NCBI GenBank assembly: GCA_026985075.1
Contig: JALSQX010000033.1
Span: 1-64,000 of the forward strand
Direction: 5' to 3'
DNA from: Blastocatellia bacterium
GTDB taxonomy: Bacteria > Acidobacteriota > Blastocatellia > HR10 > J050
Length of the DNA: 64,000 bases
Under the pieces are notes generated by a model. That model saw nothing but the letters and a program-made list of their open reading frames with translations, ran no database searches and was not told where the DNA came from. The translations under genes and the position numbers were made by a program. Numbering within the stretch: position 1 is the stretch's first letter; every line of letters starts with the position of its first letter. Of this stretch, positions 8,664 to 17,769 are shown piece after piece.

Positions 8664-9794
8664 TCATAGTTCCAGGAGCAACGCGGCGAGCAGCGCTGTG
8701 CGCTCGGCCAGTGAAGGGATGAGCACGTGTTCATGAGCGGCGTGCGCTCCATCCCCATCTGGACCCAGGCCGTCCAGGGTTGGAATCCCCCAAGCTGCCG
8801 TGTAACTCCCCTCGCTCGCCCCTCCGGCTGCCCCCTCCAGTAAATCGAATCCGAGGCGGGCGGCGATCGTGCGGGCACGTTGATAGAGGGAGACGATCGC
8901 TTCGGTCCGCTCCATGGGCGGAACAGAGAGATCGCCGAGAACCTCGATCTCGGCCCCATCCAGGATGGGCTGAGACTGGCGAATAGTCTCGATGACCCTC
9001 CTCCCCTGCTCCAGGGTGGGAAACCGAATGTCGATCTCGGCTTCCGCCCGATCGGGAACGACGTTGGCTCGCCGCCCCCCTCGAATGACGCCCACATTGA
9101 CGCTGAGTCCTTGGCCCCACTCATTCAACGCCGACAATCGGACGAGCTGATGGGCCAACTCAATGATGGCATTGACGCCCTGCTCCGGCGCCAATCCCGC
9201 ATGCGCCGATCGCCCCCGCACTCTCAAGATGAGGCGAGCCGTCCCCTTGCGGGCCGTCTTGACTGCTCCCCCGGGCAGAGGAGGCTCCAATACGAGAACG
9301 CTCTGGCATCGCCGGGCCTCCCGCTCCAGAATATGACGATACGGTCTGCCTCCTACTTCCTCCATGGATGTGAACAGGAAAGTGGCCGAACGCTTCGGAC
9401 GAAGGTCGAGTGCCCGCAGGGTTCGCAAGGCGAACAGGGCCACGGTGAGTCCCCCTTTCATGTCGAATGACCCGGGTCCGTAGAGCCTCTCCCCCTCGAT
9501 GCGCACCGGACGATCGCGGAGCGTGCCGAGCGGCCACACGGTATCCATGTGACCGAGCACGAGCAACGCGCCGTCGCCTCCGCCGGTGCGGGCGCGAACC
9601 AAATCCCCAGCGCCGCTGACCGGTATGCGTTCCACCTCCCGACTCACTGGGGCGAACTGGTCAGCGAGAAATCCGGCCAGTCGATTGAGGGCATCCGGCT
9701 CGTTCGAGGGGGATTCCATCTCCACCATCTGGCGGAGCATTCGAATCATCTCGGGCGTTTGCCGCCTCGCATAGTCCAGTATGTCGCGCATCAT
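8664..9794 (-). CDS. M20 family metallopeptidase, glutamate carboxypeptidase (CPG2)-like
   Basis: About 376 residues with the M20 dizinc ligands in order: HMDTVWP (His), GSFDMKGG (bridging Asp), SMEEVGG (catalytic Glu and ligand Glu), VLEPP (Glu) and a C-terminal HAAHEHV (His). The HMDTVWP and FDMKGG wording is closest to the carboxypeptidase G2 branch, which removes C-terminal glutamate from peptides or folates. A dimerisation lid domain (KGTARLILRVRGRSAHAG) lies in the middle. No signal peptide is seen, so it is probably cytoplasmic. The start is uncertain: ATG at 9794 or 9791, with a TTG at 9821 also open; GAGAGG sits just before the ATGs. It is on the opposite strand from its neighbours. 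Confidence 0.88.
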   Translation of the reverse strand: MMRDILDYARRQTPEMIRMLRQMVEMESPSNEPDALNRLAGFLADQFAPVSREVERIPVSGAGDLVRARTGGGDGALLVLGHMDTVWPLGTLRDRPVRIEGERLYGPGSFDMKGGLTVALFALRTLRALDLRPKRSATFLFTSMEEVGGRPYRHILEREARRCQSVLVLEPPLPGGAVKTARKGTARLILRVRGRSAHAGLAPEQGVNAIIELAHQLVRLSALNEWGQGLSVNVGVIRGGRRANVVPDRAEAEIDIRFPTLEQGRRVIETIRQSQPILDGAEIEVLGDLSVPPMERTEAIVSLYQRARTIAARLGFDLLEGAAGGASEGSYTAAWGIPTLDGLGPDGDGAHAAHEHVLIPSLAERTALLAALLLEL

Positions 9795-10111
9795 CCTCTC
9801 AGAGACGTAAGCATACCTCAAAATAGCCGGTTTGTGTATTGAGTGACGCCCCTCGGGTGCGCCTCGAGCCCCCTCGAGACGCCCGGCGAGCGAACCTCAT
9901 TCAAGAGAGAGGGGAATGCCGCATGGAAGGGGCCTCGGATCATAGATCGGGGCAATCACCGTGAACGCCGACTGTTGACGCCAGGGGTGAGGGTGTGATA
10001 GGAGTCTATGCTCAATGCACCGGGCGATCCATACGGTGACCCATTCGAACCATGACAGCCGCGCGCGAAGGAAGCGAAATGTCATCATCACGTGCATGGA
10101 GGTGTGGGGTT
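9795..10111. other. Divergent intergenic region between M20 and S9 peptidase genes
   Basis: This 317-base gap separates two divergently transcribed peptidase genes. It contains a CTCGAG-containing inverted repeat near 9860-9885 and a weak forward promoter match (TTGACG at 9975, 18 nt, TAGGAG). Short open frames here lack ribosome sites. The S9 peptidase ribosome site GGAGGT lies at its right end (10098-10103). Confidence 0.4.
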
Positions 10112-12316
10112 ATGATGCGCAGAGCCATTGTCCTCATTGGCTTGTTCACGCTCGTGCCGACCGCCCTGGTCCGGGCACAAGAGAAACGACTCACCATAGA
10201 TGACCTCTATGATCCGCAGAAGCGGATCAATTTCAGTGGCTCGCCGCCGCTCGATCTTCGCTGGCTCGATGCCGAGCACTACCTGCAACGGAAGGTCGAT
10301 CCCAAGACTGGCGAGGTTCAACTCCTCACCGTTCACGCTCTGACGGGAGAGGCGGCGTCGTTTCTCGACGCCGAGCGCATGGAAGCCGCTTTCGCCCAAC
10401 TGCCCGGATTCACTGCCGATGAAGCTCGACGCATCGCCCGAGGAGGGATGTACACGATGAACAAGGATCATACCGCCTTGCTCATCACCCACGCTGGCGA
10501 CCTGTTCTATTACGACGTGGCCGGTGGTCGCGCCATTCGATTGACGCACACTCCGGAACCCGAGCAAGAGGCCGATTTCAGCCCCGACGGCAAGCTGGTC
10601 AGTTTCGTGCGCCGCCATAATCTCTACGTGGTGGACATTGCCACCCAACGGGAACTGGCTTTGACCACGGATGGCGGACCGAAACGACTCAATGGCCGAC
10701 TGGATTGGGTGTATCAGGAAGAGGTCTACGGTCGAGGTCATTTCCGAGGATACTGGTGGAGTCCCGATTCCAGCCGGATCGCTTACCTTCAACTCGACGA
10801 GTCGCCGGTGAACACGTTCACCGTCGTGGATCATATCCCTTATCGGTTGCGGCTAGAGGTGACCCCGTATCCCAAGGCGGGAGATCCCAATCCCCTGGTT
10901 CGCTTGGGCGTCGTTCGGGCGTCTGGAGGAGCGACGCGGTGGGTGGACCTCTCCCGCTATCAACCCATCGAGTTCCTCATCGTCCGCGTGGGATGGACGC
11001 CCGACGGCAAGAACGTCGTCTTCCAGGTGCAGAATCGCGAGCAAACGTGGCTCGATCTCAATCTGGCCGATCCCGAGAAGGAGACGTCAACCACGCTGTT
11101 GCGCGAGACCTCCAAAGCCTGGGTGAACGTCCACGATCAACCCTATTGGCTGAAGGATGGGTCGTTTCTCTGGTTCAGCGAACGCACGGGATGGAAACAC
11201 CTCTATCACTATCGCGGCGATGGGACGCTCATCGGCCAGATCACGTCCGGTCGATGGGAAGTCCGCCGGTTGTACGGCGTCGATGAAGACCATCAGATCA
11301 TATATTTTTCGGCGACCGAACACAGTCCCATCGCGCCACATACCTATCGGATTCGCCTGGATGGGAGCGGATTTCGACGCTTGACCGAGAGAGCGGGCAC
11401 CCATCGTGCGAGCTTCAATCCCACGTACACCTACTTCATCGATTACTGGAGCGATATCACCACCCCTCCCCAGGTTCGCCTCTACGATGTTCGGGGGGAA
11501 CTGGTCAGAGTCATCGACGAAAACAAGGTCGAGGCGCTCCAGGAGTATAAGCTGGGCACGCCCCAATTCCTCCAGGTGAAAACGCGGGATGGGTTCGTCA
11601 TGGAAGCGCTGATGATCAAACCGCCCGATTTCGATCCCCGGAAGACGTATCCGGTCATGTGCTACATCTACGGCGGTCCTCACGCTCCCATGGTGAGGAA
11701 TGCCTGGGGCGGAACGAATTATCTCTGGCATCAACTCCTGGCCGAGCGCGGATATATCATCTGGATCTGCGATAACCGCACGGCCAGCGGCAAGGGCGTG
11801 GAATCGACATGGCCGGTATACGGCCGTTTTGGAGAACTGGAACTGAGAGATCTGGAAGACAGCCTCGACTGGTTGAAACGGCAACCTTACGTGGATGGCT
11901 CTCGGATTGGTCTCTGGGGATGGAGCTATGGTGGATTCATGACCTGCTACGCGCTGACCCATAGCACGAGTTTCAAGATCGGCATCGCTGGAGCCCCGGT
12001 GACCGACTGGCGGGACTACGATACGATCTACACCGAGCGATACATGAAGCGACCTCAAAACAATCCCGAGGGCTACCGGAAGAGTTCGCCGGTCCACGCC
12101 GCCGAGCATCTGCACGGAAAATTGCTCATCATCCATGGCACGATTGACGACAACGTTCATCTTCAAAATACCATCCAGTTCATCTACGCCTTGGAGAAGG
12201 CGGGCAAGGAGTTTCAACTCCTGCTCTATCCGCGATCGCGTCATGGCATCCGAGACCCATTACTGGTGAAGCATCTTCGCACGGCCATGACGAATTTCAT
12301 ACTGGAGAACTTGTGA
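10112..12316 (+). CDS. Exported S9B dipeptidyl peptidase IV-like serine peptidase
   Basis: The 734-residue protein has a signal peptide ending near VRA-QEK, an N-terminal beta-propeller (DPPIV_N; for example LDWVYQEEVYGRG, containing the double-Glu site that anchors the substrate N-terminus) and a C-terminal alpha/beta hydrolase domain. The catalytic triad is visible as Ser605 in GWSYGG, Asp679 in HGTIDDN and His711 in SRHGI, with spacing like DPP IV. It should release X-Pro or X-Ala dipeptides from peptides in the periplasm. The start at 10112 is preferred because GGAGGT lies 8 nt upstream and it places the signal peptide at the N-terminus; upstream ATGs at 10052 and 10079 are weaker. Confidence 0.92.
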   Translation: MMRRAIVLIGLFTLVPTALVRAQEKRLTIDDLYDPQKRINFSGSPPLDLRWLDAEHYLQRKVDPKTGEVQLLTVHALTGEAASFLDAERMEAAFAQLPGFTADEARRIARGGMYTMNKDHTALLITHAGDLFYYDVAGGRAIRLTHTPEPEQEADFSPDGKLVSFVRRHNLYVVDIATQRELALTTDGGPKRLNGRLDWVYQEEVYGRGHFRGYWWSPDSSRIAYLQLDESPVNTFTVVDHIPYRLRLEVTPYPKAGDPNPLVRLGVVRASGGATRWVDLSRYQPIEFLIVRVGWTPDGKNVVFQVQNREQTWLDLNLADPEKETSTTLLRETSKAWVNVHDQPYWLKDGSFLWFSERTGWKHLYHYRGDGTLIGQITSGRWEVRRLYGVDEDHQIIYFSATEHSPIAPHTYRIRLDGSGFRRLTERAGTHRASFNPTYTYFIDYWSDITTPPQVRLYDVRGELVRVIDENKVEALQEYKLGTPQFLQVKTRDGFVMEALMIKPPDFDPRKTYPVMCYIYGGPHAPMVRNAWGGTNYLWHQLLAERGYIIWICDNRTASGKGVESTWPVYGRFGELELRDLEDSLDWLKRQPYVDGSRIGLWGWSYGGFMTCYALTHSTSFKIGIAGAPVTDWRDYDTIYTERYMKRPQNNPEGYRKSSPVHAAEHLHGKLLIIHGTIDDNVHLQNTIQFIYALEKAGKEFQLLLYPRSRHGIRDPLLVKHLRTAMTNFILENL

Positions 12317-12362
12317 GGCATCGCGGCGCTCTCACCCGCTGGCCGCGGCTCCATCGCTCGGA

Positions 12363-12384
12363 TGGGGGAAGATTCCTTCCCCCA
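12363..12384 (+). terminator. Strong hairpin after the S9 peptidase gene
   Basis: TGGGGGAAG and CTTCCCCCA form a perfect 9-bp stem with loop ATTC, 46 nt after the stop codon. It lacks a T-tract, so termination is possible but unproven. Confidence 0.45.
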
Positions 12385-12511
12385 ATAGCCGAACGGCGCC
12401 AGATATGGTATTGTATAAATTTTGTCGAGAGAAATGGGCGGCGCGACGACCGCCCGCGAGCGGTGAACTTCAACAGGGATATGCTCGTCATGCGCAACGA
12501 AAAAAAGGCCG

Positions 12512-12528
12512 GCAAGCGGCCAGCTTGC
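12512..12528. repeat. Dispersed palindrome copy (a)
   Basis: GCAAGC-GGCCA-GCTTGC, a member of the palindromic family also seen at 20920, 21019, 58361, 58461 and 60718. On the minus strand it is followed by CGGCC and seven T, so it also resembles a terminator for minus-strand transcription, although no minus-strand gene lies just upstream. Confidence 0.5.
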
Positions 12529-12559
12529 GTCACATGCTCTTCCTCCAGGAGGTGAGATC

Positions 12560-13534
12560 GTGTTCTGTGCCGTGGACATCCTGACCGGATTTCTGGGTAG
12601 TGGGAAGACGACGCTTCTCAAGCACATCCTGGAGCACGGACTCGGTCAAAAACGGGTCGCGGTCATCGTCAATGAAATTGGCGAGATCGGCATCGATGGT
12701 CGAGCGATCGAGTGCATGAATGTGGAGAAGATGATCGAATTGACGTCGGGATGCATTTGCTGCTCGGTGAACACGCAGTTTGCGCTCGCGCTGCAATCCA
12801 TCATGGACACGGTCAGTCCCAATCTCATCATCATTGAAACGACCGGGCTGGCCGATCCGGTGAGGCTGGCCGATGAGGTTCACGCTGCCGGCTTTCGCGT
12901 GGATGCCATCATCACCGTCGTCGATGCCGCTAATATTCTCGACCACTTCCGAGCCAGTTCGGTGACCAAACGCCAGGTGGCCATGGCCGATTTCATCGTG
13001 CTGAACAAGCTCGATCTCGTCGATGAGCGGCATCGACGGAAGGTGGAGCGACGGCTTCGCTGGCATAACCGACGTGCGCTCATTGTGCCGACGCAGTTTG
13101 GTGCTGCTCCCCATGACATCCTGTTCGGAACGAGCGCCGCCATCCATCGGGAGCGGTTGCGAGCGCGCGAGCACGTCCGACGGGATCTGGCCGCTCAATC
13201 CAGCGATGATCACCTCAGCGATGATGGCATCACGGCGTTCACCTACGAGAGCCGGCGCCCGCTGGATCGTCGCCGGTTCGAGCGATTCTTGAAAAAACTT
13301 CCCTCATCGGTCTATCGGGCCAAAGGGATCGTCCGATTCGACGAGTCCTCGCCGTTCGCTTCCCTATTCAATTACACCTGTGGTCGCTTCGATTTCGAAT
13401 GGTATCGTATCCCCGATCGATCGCTCGACCATTTCGTCAATCAAGGAATCTTCATCGGCAAAAACATCCAGGCGATGCGCCAGCAGATCCTGGAGAAACT
13501 GGCGCAGTGCGAGAAGGAAGAGACTGATACCTGA
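12560..13534 (+). CDS. CobW/P47K (COG0523) family GTPase
   Basis: The 324-residue protein has the G3E GTPase motifs: P-loop [11 protein letters not shown] (residues 10-20), the metal-binding GCICCS near residue 72, ETTGLADP (switch II) and NKLD for base recognition, followed by a CobW C-terminal domain. COG0523 proteins are metallochaperones that deliver zinc, cobalt or other metals using GTP. The start is GTG at 12560, preceded by a strong AGGAGGTGA; the frame does not extend further usefully. The metal cannot be assigned from sequence, and no Zur box or metal enzyme is adjacent. Confidence 0.9.
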   Translation: MFCAVDILTGFLGSGKTTLLKHILEHGLGQKRVAVIVNEIGEIGIDGRAIECMNVEKMIELTSGCICCSVNTQFALALQSIMDTVSPNLIIIETTGLADPVRLADEVHAAGFRVDAIITVVDAANILDHFRASSVTKRQVAMADFIVLNKLDLVDERHRRKVERRLRWHNRRALIVPTQFGAAPHDILFGTSAAIHRERLRAREHVRRDLAAQSSDDHLSDDGITAFTYESRRPLDRRRFERFLKKLPSSVYRAKGIVRFDESSPFASLFNYTCGRFDFEWYRIPDRSLDHFVNQGIFIGKNIQAMRQQILEKLAQCEKEETDT

Positions 13535-13720
13535 GGGTCGAGGTGGCCGGATCCCGAATTGATGAGCGAGAGTCCTTGTGGCCGCCGCGAGCCGATCGCG
13601 ATACGCTCGCATCAAGGCCGGGGAATGGGGCCTGCTTCCAGGAGCGTATGTCCCAGGCTGTGATGTTGCGCTTCTGCGGAACTCTTGACGTTCACCGGGT
13701 GCACTGCACGGCCCGACTGG

Positions 13721-13750
13721 TTGCATTCATTGCGGGCTCAACCCTAGAAT
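13721..13750 (+). promoter_or_regulatory. Candidate promoter of argS
   Basis: TTGCAT and TAGAAT separated by 18 nt, 33 nt upstream of the argS start codon. The rest of the 248-base gap holds no convincing gene. Confidence 0.45.
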
Positions 13751-13782
13751 ATAGCTTTTGATGAGGAGAGGACCGAGGGAGA

Positions 13783-15774
13783 ATGAGGAGCATCGAGACA
13801 GAACTCAAAGCGCGCGTCATAGCTATCATCGACGAGCTTTACGGAATCCGACTGGACCATGTGACCGTCGAAATTCCCCCTCGACCGGCATTCGGAGATA
13901 TCGCCCTGCCCATCGCCTTCGAGCTGGCCAAACAGCTCAAACAATCGACTGGAGAGAAACAGGTTCCTCGCCGACTGGCCGAAACCATTGCATCGCGGCT
14001 TGGCCAACTGGAGGGCATTTCCCGCATCGACGTCGCCGGACCGGGTTACATTAACGTCTTTCTGGATCGCCCTCGTTATCTCCGGGCGCTGCTGGAGCCC
14101 GTCGTTCCACCTCAGCCCAGCCAGGACAAGCTCATCGTGGAACACACCAGCGTGAATCCGAACAAGGCGGCGCACATCGGCCACTTACGCAATGCCGTGC
14201 TCGGCGACACCCTGGTTCGATTGCTTCGCGCCCTGGGGCAAAAGGTGGAAGTGCAGAACTACATTGACAACACCGGCGTTCAGGTGGCCGACGTGGTCGT
14301 TGGATTCAAGTATCTGGAAAAGAAATCGCTCGATGAGATCCAGCGCATCACGGGCAAATTCGATGATTATTGCTGGGATCTCTACGCTCGCGTGACCGAA
14401 TGGTACGATCAGAATCCGGACAACCTGGCCTATCGGCGACAGACGCTCCAAGAGATCGAAATCGAGGATCATCCCACCGCCCGGATGGCCGACTATATTT
14501 CGATGCGCGTGCTCAACCACCATCTCGACACCATGGATCGGTTGGGCATTCGCTATGACGTCCTCCCGCGGGAGAGCGATATTCTGCACTGCCGTTTTTG
14601 GGATCGGGCGTTTGAAATTCTCAAGCAGGCCGGCGTCATCGTCTATGAAACGAAAGGCCGCAACAAAGGCTGTTGGGTGATGCGCGCCAATGCGGGAGAT
14701 CGTCAAACGTCGTCCACCTCATCGGAAGATGAATACAGCGAAGACAAGATCCTCGTCCGCTCTGATGGTACGGTGAATTACACAGGCAAAGACATCGCCT
14801 ATCACCTGTGGAAGCTGGGTAAGCTGGGCATTGATTTCAACTACAAGCCATTTCGCTCTTATCCGGACCGGCACCAGACGTGGATTACGACTGCCGAAGC
14901 ATCCGAGGCGACGCGCATCACGCGACCGATTTTCGGATTCGGGTCGGCCTATCTCAATGTCATCGGATCCGAGCAAACTTATCCGCAGAAGGTCGTGAAA
15001 CAAGCCATTGCCGCCGTCGCGCCCGATGTGAATATCGAGCGCTGCGTCCACGTGGCCTATGAGAAGGTGGCGCTCTCGCCCCGAGCCTGTATGGAACTGG
15101 GCATCGAGTTGAAGCCGGAGGAACGAGAGCGGCAACAGATCAGCATGTCGGGACGCCGGGGATTGGGCGTGAAAGCCGACGAGCTCATCGACAAGCTGGA
15201 ACAACGAGCGTTGGAAGAAGTTCGCTCGCGCCATCCCGATCTGCAGGAGCCCGCGCAACGAGAGATCGCCCACCTCATCGCCGTCGGCGCTCTCCGCTAC
15301 TTCTTGCTCAAGTACACCCGCACCAGCGTCATCACCTTCGATTTCGACGACGCCCTCTCCTTCGACGGGGAAACCGGTCCCTACATTCAGTATGCCATCG
15401 TCCGAGCGCAGAGCATCTTCCGCAAACTGGATGCCTCGGGGATCCGGCGAGGTCATCTCGCCGAGATCTCCGACGACCGGTTGACCACGCTCCTCAGCGG
15501 AGAGAGCGGCGACGATCTCTGGTCGCTCATCTACCTGGCCGGACGCCTGGATGACACCGTTCGACAAGCGAGCGAGAATCTGGAGCCGGCATTGCTGGCC
15601 AAATACACCTTCCAACTGGCACAGCGATTCAACCTCTTCTATCATCACTACCACATCCTTCGAGAGCCCGATGAGGCGCGGCGCACACTGCTCATCACCG
15701 TGACGGAGGTCGTGGAACGACAACTCCGGCGCGCTCTCGACCTCATGGGCATCGGCGTCCCGGAGAAGATGTAA
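13783..15774 (+). CDS. argS: Arginyl-tRNA synthetase
   Basis: The 663-residue protein is a class I ArgRS: an N-terminal tRNA-recognition domain, the HIGH motif in NPNKAAHIGHLRNAVLGDT, the signature NYIDNTGVQVAD, a KMSKS-region equivalent ISMSGRRGLGVKADELID, and a C-terminal DALR anticodon-binding domain (LYHHYHI...). It is longer than the typical 550-590 residues, with an insert around the SSTSSEDEYSEDK segment. It attaches arginine to tRNA-Arg in the cytosol. A gene for a free-standing editing domain follows after 51 nt in the same direction. Confidence 0.96.
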   Translation: MRSIETELKARVIAIIDELYGIRLDHVTVEIPPRPAFGDIALPIAFELAKQLKQSTGEKQVPRRLAETIASRLGQLEGISRIDVAGPGYINVFLDRPRYLRALLEPVVPPQPSQDKLIVEHTSVNPNKAAHIGHLRNAVLGDTLVRLLRALGQKVEVQNYIDNTGVQVADVVVGFKYLEKKSLDEIQRITGKFDDYCWDLYARVTEWYDQNPDNLAYRRQTLQEIEIEDHPTARMADYISMRVLNHHLDTMDRLGIRYDVLPRESDILHCRFWDRAFEILKQAGVIVYETKGRNKGCWVMRANAGDRQTSSTSSEDEYSEDKILVRSDGTVNYTGKDIAYHLWKLGKLGIDFNYKPFRSYPDRHQTWITTAEASEATRITRPIFGFGSAYLNVIGSEQTYPQKVVKQAIAAVAPDVNIERCVHVAYEKVALSPRACMELGIELKPEERERQQISMSGRRGLGVKADELIDKLEQRALEEVRSRHPDLQEPAQREIAHLIAVGALRYFLLKYTRTSVITFDFDDALSFDGETGPYIQYAIVRAQSIFRKLDASGIRRGHLAEISDDRLTTLLSGESGDDLWSLIYLAGRLDDTVRQASENLEPALLAKYTFQLAQRFNLFYHHYHILREPDEARRTLLITVTEVVERQLRRALDLMGIGVPEKM

Positions 15775-15825
15775 CCGTGGTTGGCGATGTGCAGAGGTCT
15801 CCCCGGCTCGCCGAGGAGGATGGCC

Positions 15826-16281
15826 ATGAGAATCCTCTCTCTTCATGTCGATCACTTTCGCAGCGAGGTGACCGAGCGCGGTCGATCCCGGATCCTCGAG
15901 GAGCCCGAGGAAAGGGTCGTTTCTGTCGGCGAGGCGCTGGTCATCCTCAGTTGTGTGGAACGGGCTGATGAGACCGATCCGTCCTCCGTCGTCCGTCGAG
16001 CCGCTGATGAGATCGAAACCATGGCCCGACAGCTCAAGGTGGACACGCTGGTCATTCACTCATTCGCTCATCTCTTTGCCGAGCTGGCCAGGCCGTCTAC
16101 GGCACTCGATGTGCTCAAAGAGTTGACTGCGGAGCTTCGGTCGCGTGGCTTCACCACGTATCGCACGCCGTTCGGCTGGTTCAATACGCTGGATCTCAGA
16201 GCCAAAGGACACCCCCTGTCCCGAATGGCTCGCGTGATTCCTCCCGATGAACCGTTGAAGGCGTCTCCGTCACCCCGATGA
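15826..16281 (+). CDS. Stand-alone archaeal-type threonyl-tRNA synthetase editing domain
   Basis: The 151-residue protein matches the archaeal ThrRS N-terminal editing domain (tRNA-Thr_ED, related to D-aminoacyl-tRNA deacylase): IHSFAHL at residues 77-83, TPFGWF at 114-119 and KGHPLS at 127-132 correspond to the family's YPFAHLS, PFGWY and KGHPL motifs. No aminoacylation domain is attached. The family hydrolyses Ser-tRNA-Thr; a trans-editing role is therefore inferred. GAGGAGG lies 6 nt before the ATG at 15826; earlier in-frame starts at 15781 and 15820 are less well placed. It probably forms an operon with argS. Confidence 0.8.
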   Translation: MRILSLHVDHFRSEVTERGRSRILEEPEERVVSVGEALVILSCVERADETDPSSVVRRAADEIETMARQLKVDTLVIHSFAHLFAELARPSTALDVLKELTAELRSRGFTTYRTPFGWFNTLDLRAKGHPLSRMARVIPPDEPLKASPSPR

Positions 16282-16422
16282 GTCACGATGCGCGATGAAG
16301 ATGCGCGCTCCATCGAGCGGGATGAAACCGAGCGCTCTCTGATCGGACCTCCGCCAGCCTTGATTGCGTCTGGTGTGGTGTTCGACTATGATTGTTCGGC
16401 ACTCAACCGTGGTGGAGAAATC

Positions 16423-17643
16423 ATGAGCTTCATTGAGATCTCATCGGTGGCCCTGGATGCCCTTCGGAGCAATCGGTTGAGGACGGGCCTCTCGCTGCTC
16501 GGCATCACGATTGGGACGGCGGCAGTCATCATGGTGGGCGCGGCGACGCGAAGCGGGCGGTTCCTCATCTTCGACGAGCTCATGACCTTCGGCCTCCGGT
16601 CGATCTGGGTGTATCGCGTGTATGAGAAAACCCGACCGGGAGAACCGGTCCGGAGCGGCACGGGCATTGATCTCTCCGATATCCGGGCGATCCGAAAAGA
16701 GATTCCCTCGATCGCCTATGTGACGCCCATCGCCCAGGAGATGACCTGGGCGACGAGTAATGGACACTATCACCGCGTCCGGCTCCAGGCGGTTAATCAT
16801 GAACATGCGGCCATCAATAACGATGAGGCCAAGACCGGGCGATTGCTCTCCTGGATCGATGATCGGGCCGGACAACCGGTGGCCGTCATCGGAACGGATG
16901 TAGCCCAGGCGCTCTTCCCCACCACTGATCCTATCGGTAAAACCATCCGCGTTGGTCGGGGGTCGTACACGGTGATCGGCATCCTCGAACCACGGAGCCG
17001 GGATTTCCTCAACAGCGTCGGCATCACCGGCGGTGGTCATCCTAACGAACGCGTGCTCGTCCCCATCACCGCCTACTATAAGGTCGCGCCTCGCCGGGAA
17101 GTGGAATACCTTCAAGCGGCCGTCGTCGATCCGGCACATGCGGCGGAGACGGCCGAGCAGGTCATCGATTTGCTCCGACGACGGCACCGAGGGAAGTACC
17201 GGTACCGAGCCCAGGTCATGCAAACCTACATTGACACGGCCAATAAGATCATTGGGACCGTCTCGTGGTTGGGCAGCGTGGCGGCGGCCATCTCGTTATT
17301 GGTCGGGGGCATCGGCATCATGAACGTGTTGACCACGGCGGTCATTGAGCGCACGGCGGAGATTGGCCTGCGCAAGGCCGTGGGCGCGCGGCGCCGGGAT
17401 ATTCTGTTGCAGTTTCTCCTGGAAGCCGTTCTCCTCTGCCTCATTGGGGGCGTGCTCGGCGTGGTATTGGGTTCGGCGGCTATCGTGACCATCGAGCGTG
17501 TGAGCGGAAAACCTGAGTTGCTCGCCTGGAAGTATATCATTGTGGCTATCGTCGTCTCGTTTCTCACCGGCATCCTGGCCGGACTCTATCCGGCTCACCG
17601 GGCCGCTCGACAGGATCCCATTGAGGCCCTCCGGTATGAATGA
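16423..17643 (+). CDS. MacB/FtsX-type ABC transporter permease
   Basis: The 406-residue protein has the MacB plan: TM helix after residue 15 (RTGLSLLGITIGTAAVIMV), a large periplasmic MacB_PCD domain (residues about 45-270), then three C-terminal TM helices in an FtsX domain with the signature GLRKAVGARRRDI and a final DPIEALRYE. Such permeases act as mechanotransmission proteins for efflux of toxins, lipids or lipoproteins and need a partner ATPase. No ATPase or adaptor gene is adjacent. The start at 16423 follows GGTGGAG; the frame is open to 16288 but that part lacks features. Confidence 0.88.
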   Translation: MSFIEISSVALDALRSNRLRTGLSLLGITIGTAAVIMVGAATRSGRFLIFDELMTFGLRSIWVYRVYEKTRPGEPVRSGTGIDLSDIRAIRKEIPSIAYVTPIAQEMTWATSNGHYHRVRLQAVNHEHAAINNDEAKTGRLLSWIDDRAGQPVAVIGTDVAQALFPTTDPIGKTIRVGRGSYTVIGILEPRSRDFLNSVGITGGGHPNERVLVPITAYYKVAPRREVEYLQAAVVDPAHAAETAEQVIDLLRRRHRGKYRYRAQVMQTYIDTANKIIGTVSWLGSVAAAISLLVGGIGIMNVLTTAVIERTAEIGLRKAVGARRRDILLQFLLEAVLLCLIGGVLGVVLGSAAIVTIERVSGKPELLAWKYIIVAIVVSFLTGILAGLYPAHRAARQDPIEALRYE

Positions 17644-17696
17644 CGGGAAGTCCCGCTCTGGCGCTACGTGTTCCCCTCATCACACTCGGCGGACCA

Positions 17697-17725
17697 TTGT
17701 CAGAGATGAAGGAATTTGCTAGAGT
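17697..17725 (+). promoter_or_regulatory. Candidate promoter of the exported amidohydrolase
   Basis: TTGTCA and TAGAGT are separated by exactly 17 nt; the coding start is 44 nt downstream and has a strong ribosome site (AAAGGAGGA). Confidence 0.5.
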
Positions 17726-17769
17726 CATGGATCGATGCACACTGACCAGTTGTCGAGAAAGGAGGAGCT

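Noticed and set aside
13543-13761. 72-codon plus-strand frame before argS
   Set aside because: No ribosome site or family; it overlaps the promoter-like region of argS.
14719-16059. 446-codon minus-strand frame across the 3' end of argS
   Set aside because: It is antisense to argS and the ThrRS editing gene, whose motifs fix the true frames.
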